A stretch of 64,000 nt of DNA, from contig CM072811.1 of NCBI GenBank assembly GCA_037013495.1, positions 17,366,659 to 17,430,658 of the forward strand. The letters are read 5' to 3'. The notes under the pieces are model-generated. The model was not told the origin of the DNA. It ran no database searches and saw only the letters and a program-made list of their open reading frames with translations. How positions within the stretch are numbered: the stretch's first letter is position 1; each line of letters begins with the position of its first letter. Shown piece after piece: positions 34,141 through 44,516 of this stretch. Source of the stretch: Hippophae tibetana (Eukaryota; Streptophyta; Magnoliopsida; Rosales; Elaeagnaceae). The translations under genes were made by a program, and so were the position numbers.

Positions 34141-35820
34141 TGCTGAGTTCTTAAAAAGTACTAAATATACCATATTTAATTTCATTTAATTAATAAAATT
34201 AATTTGTATTTCCTTTATTCTATTATATTTTAGACAAATCTATTTGTTCAAATTAATGGATATATTGTAATGTTTTGTAGGTATCTTAATATATAAATAT
34301 TAAAATAAAGAAAAATACTTGAAGCATGTTTATCACACTTTTTGGAGCTTAAATAAATATCATTTATTTGATATTATCCAAAGTGAAGAAAAGAGATAAT
34401 GGGAAATAAAGAAAAATAATTGTATATTGCGGCAAAATGAGGTTTTAAATGGTCAAAAATCTTGTTGCAATCTGATCGTATTGAGGCTAAAACACAATTT
34501 TTTCCATTCTTTTCTATAAATAGAATCTCCTGTATACCAAGAAAATAAGTATCCAATTTTCATTTTCAGTAACTTTCTTTCCTTCTTTTCTATAGATTTT
34601 TTTATTTTTAGCTTTTAGAATTTATTTAGTTCTTCCTTCATTTATGAGGAAGAACGTGTTTATGTTTTAGTAGTTTCTAATTTTCGATTCAAAATATTAT
34701 GTAGTACAATTACTATCAGAGTTTTTCTAGTCTTAGAATCAACTCTTCAAAGTTCTGTAAGGATATTGTTAATATATTAATTATATTCTTTTTGCAATCG
34801 ATATATTTGTATTGCTTCTTCTGTGTCATTCTTGATTTGTGTGTGATCAATTATAACATACCTAGCTCATAGTGAATATGATATAATAATAATATTGTTA
34901 TGCTTACAAAATATTGAATAAGTAAAACATTTTCTTAAAATAAATTGATTTTATTTTTATTCAATATTTTTATAAAGTTTTTTATTTAAAGGAGTATATT
35001 ACTCTTAATAACAGACTTAATATTAGAGTTAAAATTAAGATTTAATTACCTAGACTTAATTTGGAGTAATACTCTTTTATTTTATATTTAGTTATTTGGA
35101 TATTTAGAGTGAATCTATATTTCAAAGGTTTTTACAAAGAATTATTATTTGAAAATGTATTGACAACATATTTTCTTAAATATTTTTAAAACCTAAAAGT
35201 TGTTTTTGAGATAGTTAAATTATTAAGTTTAATTTAGACATCTTGGATAAAGTCTAATTAACTGACTCTGCCTAAAGCTATGATTAGATGATTTGCTATT
35301 ATCTTAGAAATAAAGATGAAACTTAATACTTAATCAATTAATAGGCCCCTCCTAAGGATATTAGTTAAGTAATATTAAACAATATAATTTAGGCCCCGCC
35401 TAATTAAGGACACTTTCATACCAAAAATAGAAAATCAATAAATATCAATTTATATCAATTTATATATTTAATAACATAAATAATATGAGTAAGCATAATT
35501 ATTGAATTATTATATCCATTATTCTCCATTGTTTTTGAATGTATTAAATTGCATAAGTATTTGTTGAATCCATGTCTATCTTTATCTTTATGCATTACAT
35601 TAGTATTTTTCAAAAAACCAAATCATTGTGCCAGAATGTTTCAATTTAATTTTGTTTTAAAAATTTGAATAATATTTGAAAACCACACAATATTACTTCC
35701 TTGAATCGACTGTGAGAGTATACATATCATTTCTATAAATGATTCGTATACATGCAAGAATTAATAAAATTTAAAATGGATAAGTTTTTTCAAAATCGTT
35801 ATTATCCCTTTTGTTCATCA
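34141..35820 (+). repeat. 3' LTR of element C
   Basis: It starts TGCTGAGTTCTTAAAAAGTA and ends ...ttttgttcatca at 35820 (1680 bp). The second half matches family-A LTRs: 'aaatgtattgacaacatatt' (35152), 'aataatatgagtaagcataa' (35474) and 'gattcgtatacatgcaagaa' (35741). The first 600 bp differ from family A. A TATA-like 'ttctataaatagaatctcc' lies at 34512-34530, followed by a leader with 'ttatgaggaagaac' (34642). Confidence 0.7.
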
Positions 35821-38200
35821 AAAGTCCCCCAAGCTACATTTTACTAAGATGTTAAACTAAGCCCTAAGTAGAAGATAATTCATTTAATTATTTTTCTTTT
35901 GTTTAATTTATTTATTATTTTTATTTGTTAACTATAGTTATATTATTTTTATTTTTACCTTATTATTATTGTTTAGTACTTAGTATTTTAATTTTAAAAA
36001 ATATATTTGAAAGTATGCGTAGCATGGCTTTTAATGAGTCGTTACATGGGGCTCTCATGATAAAATAGGGGTGAAGAAAATAACTTTATGTTGTGACATG
36101 AAATACTTGTGAACCACGGCACACTAGTCATAGGACATTTCATTGGGTCATTTTTCCTTTTGTGCCATGCATGAAATAAACTGCATCATAACTCATAATC
36201 AATTTTTACACTAAAATCCCATATCAATGTGTCTAGACCATATCAAATACACATTTTCTCTTCTACCTCTCAAAATCCTATTTTCTCACTCCCTAAACAC
36301 AAAAAAATCCCCCCAATATATCATTTTTTTTCACAAAATCTTTCCAATTGCTTTACATACTTTTCATCCTCTAGTGATTTCAAGCCATTATTGCTCATGT
36401 TCTTCAACTTTTCATCTTTTTAATCCACAAATCTTCATTTTCTTTAAAAAAAAAGGTTGCATAAATCACAAGGGAACAAAATTTCTAAAATAATTAAATG
36501 GAATTAATTTTGTGAATATTTGTGAATTATTTTTGAAATTTTTTATTTAAGAGAACCAAAACCCTAAATTAGTCGAAAGAGGTTTAAGAGATATTTTCTT
36601 GGATTAATTTCTAGATTTTTATTGCTACAATTTCTAGAATATTGTGGGTATTTCTATTTTTTAAAAAGAATTCAACTTAAACAGCTCCAAAAAAAAAGAA
36701 TAGTGGTACAAGAAAAGAAAAATGAGGTTCTCATATAGTATAATAGAGCTAAATTTGTTAGTCTAGTGACTAAACTACATTTTAACAAAGCTTTTGAGTT
36801 TAAAAAATATTTATAGTATAATGAGGAATGGAGTTTGAGGTTAAACAGCATCCCTTCAAGGGTATTACTGAAAAAATAGCAACACTCGGATGAAAATGGT
36901 TTGTTAAGAACCCATACGCCAATGTTAAGTCAATAGCTCAGGAATTCTATGATAGTGTACCCAATGCTATAAATAATAGGCAATGGTTAGGGTTGTGCTA
37001 GTCCCGTTTGGCCCATATAATATCAATATGTTTTATTGATTAGGCGAAGTTGGACAAGGGAGTATGCAAATTATTTGGATAATGTGGATTATGAAGACTT
37101 AATAGAAACCCAAGATGTTGAAGGGACTAAATGGGAGTTTTCCAATAGGAGAAACAAATCTTTCGAAGCCAAGTACTTATCTAAGGTCTCCTACATTTAG
37201 CAGTATTTCATATGTTCTAAACTTATGCCCACCACACATTATAGTAGTTTGGATAAAGAGCTAACTATATTACTCTCCGCCATAACATCCACCAAGAGCA
37301 TGGATATTGGGACAATAATTAACCAAAGGATAAGACTTTCTACAAATAATCATCATTTGTGTTATTTCTTCTTCCAACTCGTTACAACTCTTTGTTCTAA
37401 AGAGGGGTTAAATTTTCAAAAGGTGAGGTTTTACTACAACTTGCTAAATTATTGATTGCCACTTATATGAGTGAACTCACTTTAGGACAAAATGCACCCA
37501 AAGGGATAAATACTGCCTCTTCTCCAAAAAAAATCAATGGAAAATAAAGTTTGATAGTTAATAGAAGTGGTTAATTATATGAAAAATTATGTCCAAGAAT
37601 ATCATGCCCAACATGCAAATATACAAGTGAACAAATTTTCTTTCTAGTTGAATTCATGCAACCTATCCAAGAGATGCAAAGGTTACATCTCTCTAGTGCA
37701 AGAATTGATTTTAGTCAAGCGAGAGTACTCGAGAATCCTGGATAAGATTTTTTTAGGCCACTTAAACCCCTACATGGTTATGGAAGAGGATCAAATGACA
37801 TGGAGGACTGATCTCTAACCTTTGTTCCAGCTTTATTTTTATGTACTCTTTTTTATTTTATTTTGGTTTTTACTTTTATTATGTTTTTTGTTGTTTCATA
37901 ATTGATGTAATTTTTTTTTATTTTATGTTAGTGTTAACAATGTTTATTTTATTTAGAAATGTAAATTTAATAACTTTTTGATAATATGTGAATTATAAGA
38001 AGTATATAGTGTTTCTATCTGTGTGATATAATTGAGTTACAATTGAGTTAGATGATAGATGCACCACGAGTAACCACATCACCTACTTAATCACATTGAA
38101 CTAATACAAATGGGTAACTTTTCTTTTCTTTTTCTTCTTTATTTTTTATTTACGTTTGAAACATTGAGGACAATGTAGATTCTAGATTGGGAATGAAATA
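35821..38200 (+). mobile_element. Internal region of another Gypsy-related element
   Basis: The first 60 bp ('aagctacattttactaagat', 'gttaaactaagccctaag') match post-integrase DNA rather than a primer-binding site, so the junction at 35820 is rearranged. A broken plant-transposon-protein ORF lies at 36840-37455. The region ends with 'cattgaggacaatgtagatt' (38162), as in elements A and C. Otherwise no gene. Confidence 0.55.
36840..37455 (+). pseudogene. Broken 'plant transposon protein' domain ORF (PF20167-like)
   Basis: The frame first gives 'KWFVKNPYANVKSIAQEFYD' (about 36896-36955). After stops and shifts it gives 'EYANYLDNVDYEDLIE', and from 37225 'MPTTHYSSLDKELTILLSAI' and 'SMDIGTIINQRI', ending 'FQLVTTLCSKEGL'. 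This order matches the domain often annotated 'putative plant transposon protein', whose usual form has 'L.PT.H.S.V..DRA.LLYAI', then 'IDVG..I', then 'FPSLIT.LC'. Its biochemical role is unknown. At least two stops and one frameshift disable this copy. Confidence 0.55.
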
Positions 38201-38680
38201 ATTAGGTTTTTCATAATAGATAAAAAAATATGAGAATTAGGTTTCAGACATATCATCTAAATCTAATTTGAACAACTTGAATAGGAGTTTAAATTGAGGA
38301 CCCAATCAAAGGCATTGAATTAAATGATTTACTATATCCTTGGACATTAGGCATAATTTAATCATTCAGTTAATGATCTTGATTGAAGACATTAATTGTT
38401 TTGATTATCAAAGAAGAAAGATCACGACCGAAGGCATTTTTCACATTTAAATTGAAAAATCGATAATATGAATTTATACTTAATTAACCTAAATATTTCT
38501 AAATAAGCATAGTTAACTAGCTAAATATTCTTATTAATTATCCATTGATTATTAAGTGTATATCTATCTTGAATTTGTTTGATTCAAATCTATATTTTGT
38601 TATTTTATTATTTTGTCATTAATTTAGGATTTTCAAAACCCAATCATTATGATAGGATGCTAATGTTTTATTTTCATAGC
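38200..38680 (+). repeat. LTR remnant related to element C/A LTR
   Basis: The order 'ttaacctaaatatttctaaa', 'taagcatagttaactagc', 'tccattgattattaagtg', 'aaacccaatcattatgatag' (38478-38657) parallels 35460-35650. A run of 'ggacccaatcaaaggcattg' and 'attgaagacattaattg' segments matches the 'aggccccgcctaa' section around 35340-35410 with substitutions. Confidence 0.5.
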
Positions 38681-38689
38681 ATATATGCT

Positions 38690-39030
38690 AGGTGTAATGT
38701 CGCCCACTCGTTAACATTGTCGTTTTTGTTTTTCCTTAGTTTCATTGTAGCTATTTATGAAAATTACTTTGCAATTTTTGGAACAAAAAAATATGTTTTC
38801 TTTTTGCACCTCGCCACATCCCTTGATAAGGCCATGGCGACGTGGTTAGCAAGGACAACAATAAGGATTGTGGAGAAGTGGTTTGACCGTTGGATAACTT
38901 CTATAAATATCCTCTCTCTCTTCTTATTTCTTATCCATAAAATATGTAGTAGAGCTTTGTCAAATTGACATCTCATTTTTCTATTTTTGAATCACTATTA
39001 CCATGAATGTTGTTAGGTATTAGTGATTCG
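38690..39030 (+). repeat. LTR-like direct repeat, copy 1
   Basis: This matches 39938-40290: 'gctaggtgtaatgtcgccca' / 'gctaggtggagtgtcactca', 'ttttggaacaaaaaaatat' in both, 'gttggataacttctataaat' / 'attggataacttctataaat', and 'tcttatttcttatcca' in both. The 'cttctataaatatcctc' block (38900) is a good TATA box followed by a CT-rich leader, so the repeat may be an LTR promoter region. Open frames on both strands here are repeat artefacts. Confidence 0.6.
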
Positions 39031-39937
39031 TGATTGTGTGGGAAAACCATACCCATGAGTATGGTTTAGTCATGTGTCAGCTTTTAGTTTCCCTTGTGCA
39101 AATGTTTCTTATGTAAGGAGTCTATGTGACTGTAAGCCATATGTCAAATGGTAGTTACCTTTGTGCAACTTTTTATGATGTGAAAAGCTATTGTTCTTAC
39201 CATGATGTTTCCTACATAGTTTTATGTATGAAATAGTGAGTGTAGGTTACACTGCATCATGATTACTTGATATGTATACACTTAAGGGGAGTTTGCATAT
39301 ATGTTACATGTACATTATATTTGTTTGTGTTACATGTTGACTATGTTTAGCTTATCGATGTGTACCTATATAAGGATAACATGATAGTATTTGGATAGAC
39401 CACATTATTTTTGCATGATACGTTCACGAGATATATGTTTATTTCTTGTGTGCAGATTATAAGTGTAGATCAAAGTCATTGAGATTTAGGGTTGTAGTGT
39501 GCAACTGTGCTAAAACCCTATTGTTTCAATCTGATAGAGTGTAGACGAGTTAATCCAAGAAGATGGATGGAGCACATAGATGGATGCACTTGGACTAGGT
39601 GTGTTTTTAGGTGTTGGGTTTGTTTCAATGTTTTCTTCATGGAAACAAACATATTTAGGTCATCTTCATGATCATCTCATGATTGATGTGTTTATGTACT
39701 TAGTTGTGCAGTGTTTTGACACAGAAATCCAAAGGGGAAAAATGTAAGTCTTACAGTAATTTGTATCTATGTTGGCTTTTCGTTTGCAAAACACAAAGTT
39801 TGTTTATTTTAATCAATGTTCAATCTTTCTCTATATAAGGTTAGTTACTGTAGATTAGTAATACGAACATTCAATTAGTTTGAAACATTGTTATTGAAAG
39901 AAAGCTTACACACACCACAGGGTTGTTTTGGTAGTGT
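39031..39937. other. No gene; sequence between LTR-like repeats
   Basis: T/G-rich DNA with phrases that recur after the second repeat copy ('ggtagttacctttgtgcaac' at 39151, and related versions at 40397 and 40467). No recognisable protein. Confidence 0.4.
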
Positions 39938-40340
39938 GCATGCTAGGTGGAGTGTCACTCACTCATCAACCTTGTCACTTGTGTCTCGATTCTGGTGTAG
40001 GTATTTATGAAAAATTATTTGTGAGTTTTTGGAACAAAAAAAATATATTGTTTTGGCACACATCCATAGAGCCTTGCCATACCCATCTACAAGATAATGG
40101 TTTAGGTGGTCGACAAGGACCATAGCAAGAACTGTGGCAAGGTGGCTCGATCATTGGATAACTTCTATAAATACCCCCACTCTTCTTATTTCTTATCCAA
40201 AAAATATGTAATAGAGCTCTATCAAATTGAAATCTCATTTTGTTTTGTTCTGGATCAATATTACCTTAAGTGTTTTCCAATATTGGTGCTTTATGACGGT
40301 GTGGAAAAAATGTGCTCGAGTGATGATTACTCGATGTAGT
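39938..40340 (+). repeat. LTR-like direct repeat, copy 2
   Basis: Second copy of 38690-39030, about 1.25 kb downstream, with TATA-like cttctataaataccccc (40161-40177). The 77-codon frames on both strands are in the repeat and are not supported. Confidence 0.6.
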
Positions 40341-43300
40341 GTTTGCAAGTGGATTTTTATGAGGAGCTTATGTGTCTATAAGTCATGTTTCGGTTGGTAG
40401 TTACCCCGGTGCAACTTTTTCTTATGTGAGAAGCATATGTAGTTATGAGCCATGTGTTGACTAGTAGTTACTTTTGTGCAACTTTTTCTAATGTGAGGAG
40501 TAGGTATGGTTGTGAGTCGTGTGCGAGCTAGGTGTTGTGGGAAAAATAGCATGCTTGAGTGTTGAACTAAAGGCTATTTTGTTTTTTGTGTAAGACTACG
40601 AGATTGAGTTGAGAAATCGTTAGTTGTGTGCGTACATGAATTAATTGTGCATCCACGTACATTATTTGAGATTTGTGGTGGATTATGTATGTTCTTTGGT
40701 GATTGTTGTTGGCTTGTGATTGAGGATGGTCTGTAAAGGTTATAGTAATGTGATCTTCACTTGATTGATCTATGGCTTTTTATCATACCATATTGGTTGG
40801 TGCTAGCTTTGGAGGGGACCTGGGTTCATGTGTCAAACTAGTTTATTGCAGAGGCAACAAGCAATAGAAGTTCAAACCGAGTTTCAAGCTTATAGAGATA
40901 ATAGGATTTTTATTTCTATCAAGATTGTAATTATTTTATTGCCTAGAAAATTTGTTTACTACCGAGTTGTTTCTATAACCAATCCGAGGATGTTACCACA
41001 TAGATAGAGCTTCTATGTGGATTTACCTCATTATATCTTGTATTATGCATGCTCTATTGTTTGGCTAGTGCAATCAGAGTTTAAATTGTGTATGTCTCTA
41101 CTATTGGAGTTTAAACTCTAATTAGAAGAAAGCTTTTATCATTTATTGTTGGCTTTTTGAATATTAAATTTTGCATCTCTTATATAATATTATCCATCAA
41201 GTGTTTATCTCTTTGCTTTTTACATGTTTGGGACAAGTCTTTAAGGAGTCAGTATCTCCCTAACCTAATTATATATAGGATCTTAAACTTTTCAATGTTG
41301 TTTTGCATGATTAGATTGTTGTGTTAGTATAATCTAAGTTTATATCATATATGTGCAAACATATTAGATATAGACTCTAATTAGAAATCTAATTTGTTTT
41401 ATGGAGTTGCATGCTTTCTTTCTTTTACATGTAGTATGCATATAGCTCCCAGTTTATTGGTTTTGATATAGTAAATTAATTTGTCTGCTTCTTGCTTAAT
41501 TTATATTTCCGATTCATTTTATTTGCATGTGATCTTGGTGTGAGTCTCTAAGGAATTAATATTTCATTATCCTAGTATTGTACCAGGTGTCAGACTCTTT
41601 TATTATGGTTTTCTATATTATGTTTAATAGTACAATCATCATTTACCGAATATGTTATCATATATAAGATCTTAAAATGATTACAACTCCTTTATAGCTT
41701 TTCAGTATGCATGATTGTTTCCCATGATGTGTGTTGTTTGCCATGTATACATGTTTCTAACCTAGATAGAAGCCTGTAAGGTACACCATCACTAGTGTGC
41801 TTATTGTAGATTGTTGTTTTTGTATCTATTAAGTGTTTTGTTGTGTGTTGTATTAAACATGTTATTTTATGCTTCCGTTGTGTAACTTTCTTAATTCATG
41901 TTTATGAGACTTGCTTGGCCGAATTAGTATAGAACTCACAAAAAGGTTTCATGGGTTTGTGTTTCCAACTCTTAACTAGGTCGTGGTTTCCTATTTGAGT
42001 CAAAGAACAATTGACCTTCTACAATTGTTCCTACGTATGGAAGTTTTAGGATGTCTAGGTTTTATTTTCTTATTCGTTTAAGATTTTAAAAAATTGAAGA
42101 ATTTTCTAAAATCATACAATTTCTCTTGAGACCGACCCTGAAAGTAAACTTATTTCTTATTATAAGTGATTCGTACACTTATAAGCTATTTTAAAAATAC
42201 AAAATTTGTACATCAGTCGACTGGATGTTGTGAGGTCACAACGTGATGCATAGGTATGAAGCATATGTATTTGTTTAGTGTGTGCCAACTAGGTGTTGAG
42301 GGATTGCAACGAGTATGCATGTTAGAAGCTTGAACCATCACTAGTTGATCACATCAAGTTGTGATAAAGCTTCGTGGAAGAGCTTGGATCTACTTGGATC
42401 AAGTGTTGTGTTGAGAACTAGCGATAGCAGCTTAGGCACAGTTAAAGCAAGTGTTTCGATTGGTAGAGGTATTTGCATTTATATTTTATCAAATTATATA
42501 CTATAGATTTAGTTTTTAGTGAATTGCTTACTACTATGTAATTTCCTTAAATAACCCTATAATGTAATCATATCAGAGTTGGATCCTATATGAGTTTATC
42601 TCAATACATGTGAGACTACAACTACCATTAATTGAATATTTTACATATAAGAAGTATCAAAGTGATTGAAAATCCTTTATAGCTTTTCTAATATGTTTGT
42701 CTAATTCACAGACTATGTTGTTTGCCACCATAATGCATGTTGGTAACCTGTGAAGCACATCGTCACTAGTATGCTTATTGTATATTATTTTTTCTTATAT
42801 ATTAGTTTTCTTTAAGGTATGTTTATTTAAGCATATTATTTTTATTGTATTTTCGATGTGCTAAATGATTAATTCACGTTATTAGATTTACTTGGTCTTG
42901 AAATAGAGCTTATGAAAATATTTCATAAATTGGTGTATTCACCCCATTTATAGGTCTCAGATGCATATTTGGATCAAAAGTATAACTCATATATGTACAA
43001 TTATTTCAACATATGAAACTCTTATTTGGTTTCAAAGCATATCACCCATGTCTAAGCTTAACCACCTAGGTGCTCGATTCTAAAACTCTATTTAGACACA
43101 CATCCCTTTGTATGTGTGTGCCCTTTTACTTTAGTGGAGTGAACTATTTTTCTATGAGGTTGTTTATCTCCATGAAATTGTGTTGATTGCATTATCCAAG
43201 TTTTTTTGTTCGTCTCTCTAAAAGTATGTATTTTATTAATCATATCGCATTCTAAGATTGAATGTAAATTGCATGTATGATTGTAGGATGATGATACTTT

Positions 43301-43800
43301 CTAAGTGTCCGTTTTGTGAAGCATGTGAATATGTTTATTATATATCTTATATTCATGGCTTCTTGTCATGCATATTGTTTTAAGCATTTTATGTTGCTTA
43401 TTTCTTCTTTTTCTAGTATTCTCATCTACTTTGACATGCTTTACATGTGAGTTTGTTTCGTGCTCACTTCTTTCTCGCTTCTTCTTCTACAATTGCATGA
43501 CATCACATAATTTCATAATATATTATCTAAATATTATGATTCTTCTTTTAGAGTTATGTCATTCTTGCTATATCATATAAACTATATTTTCTAGCCTATT
43601 AGGTTGTCTTTCCTTTACCAGTATGTCATATGTGGTTTCTCATATTGTCTCCTATTCTTTGATGTTCATCTTTTGCTTATTCTTGTTTATCTTTTTGCAT
43701 TTGTTATCTTTTCAAGGAAGGCTAACTGTATTTTTCAAGCTTTTAAGTTATGCTTTTGTAAAGAAATTTTTGATAAAAATAATAGGTCTATAACACCAAA
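40341..43800. other. No gene; unclassified decayed repeat DNA
   Basis: T-rich, with recurring phrases at about 0.8-1 kb spacing: 'taagtgttttgttgtgtg' / 'ttagttttctttaaggtatg', and 'cactagtgtgcttattgtag' (41791) with 'cactagtatgcttattgtat' (42764). This suggests an internal duplication. Around 42040-42230 'gtgattcgtacacttataag' plus 'tttaaaaatacaaaa' matches the end of the family-A LTR. The 70-codon frames at 43368-43819 are low-complexity and not supported. Confidence 0.45.
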
Positions 43801-44378
43801 CCGACCGCCCTCAAACTAACCTTACCTTATAAGTCAATTTGAAGGTTGGTTTTTAAGAGTTTATATGTCAACCTTGGTCTTAATTTTTTCAAAACTTTCC
43901 AAGGTAAAATTAACATGTAAAATAAGACAACGCTTACACCCACTAAATCAACCAAGAAGAGTAAACAGTAATAACAAAAAAAGTGCATAAAGCAATTGAC
44001 GGGCAAAATAATTTACGATAATGCAATGTTTTTAGGAAAGTATCTTTCCACTTTTAAATTAGGATTTTTATATTTCAACGATAATAATTTAGTCCCCTAT
44101 GCTCAACATTAAAAGCCTTGGAGCTCAAATAGATAGTATTGCAGGAAAGTAACGCTAAAAGAATTATATACCAAAAAGGCATTCTCATGGAAGCTTGGAC
44201 AGGCATCTTTTGAGGGCAAGCTTCAAAAAGTATCAGATGCCCCAGATCAGATGATTGTAAACCACACTATTATTCTCCTTCCTCTGAAACAAAATCTATT
44301 AATCACATAAACAACAGCTCACAAAAGCATTACAAAGCAACCCCCACTACAGAATCTCCTCCATCTTCTTACCATTCT
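43801..44378 (-). other. 3' flank and presumed 3' UTR of LPEAT2
   Basis: This follows the LPEAT2 stop codon (44381-44379) on the minus strand. No other coding signal. I could not place the polyadenylation site with confidence. Confidence 0.5.
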
Positions 44379-44516
44379 CTAACCGATTCTCATGCCGAAA
44401 ACATGGAGAGAGAAAAGTGCAATCAGTAGAGGATTCTGCCGCAGACAGGTTAAAAACTCATCCTTGCTGATTTTCCCGTCCCTATCGACATCAAATAAAA
44501 CAAATAGCTCATGTAT
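44379..44516 (-). CDS. LPEAT2: LPEAT2 exon 14 (terminal, canonical EF-hand)
   Basis: Acceptor gtcacag before 44516; stop TAG at 44381-44379. It encodes the loop DVDRDGKISKDE, with the full D-x-D-x-D-G-x-I-x-x-x-E pattern, then 'FLTCLRQNPLLIALFS' and a short tail ending MRIG. It is the only fully canonical calcium loop of the protein. Confidence 0.95.
   Translation of the reverse strand: MHELFVLFDVDRDGKISKDEFLTCLRQNPLLIALFSLHVFGMRIG

Noticed and set aside
38579-38976. 129-codon plus frame and opposing minus frame
   Set aside because: They span the junction of an LTR remnant and an LTR-like repeat, with no domain on either strand.
1-43800. Endogenous pararetrovirus or other viral insertion
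   Set aside because: All RT, protease and integrase pieces fit plant Ty3/Gypsy Athila or chromovirus types with LTRs and integrase. No movement-protein or coat-protein signatures were seen.
43368-43819. Two adjacent 70-codon hydrophobic frames downstream of LPEAT2
   Set aside because: Low-complexity F/L/C/S composition in T-rich DNA, with no start context, family or splice partner.
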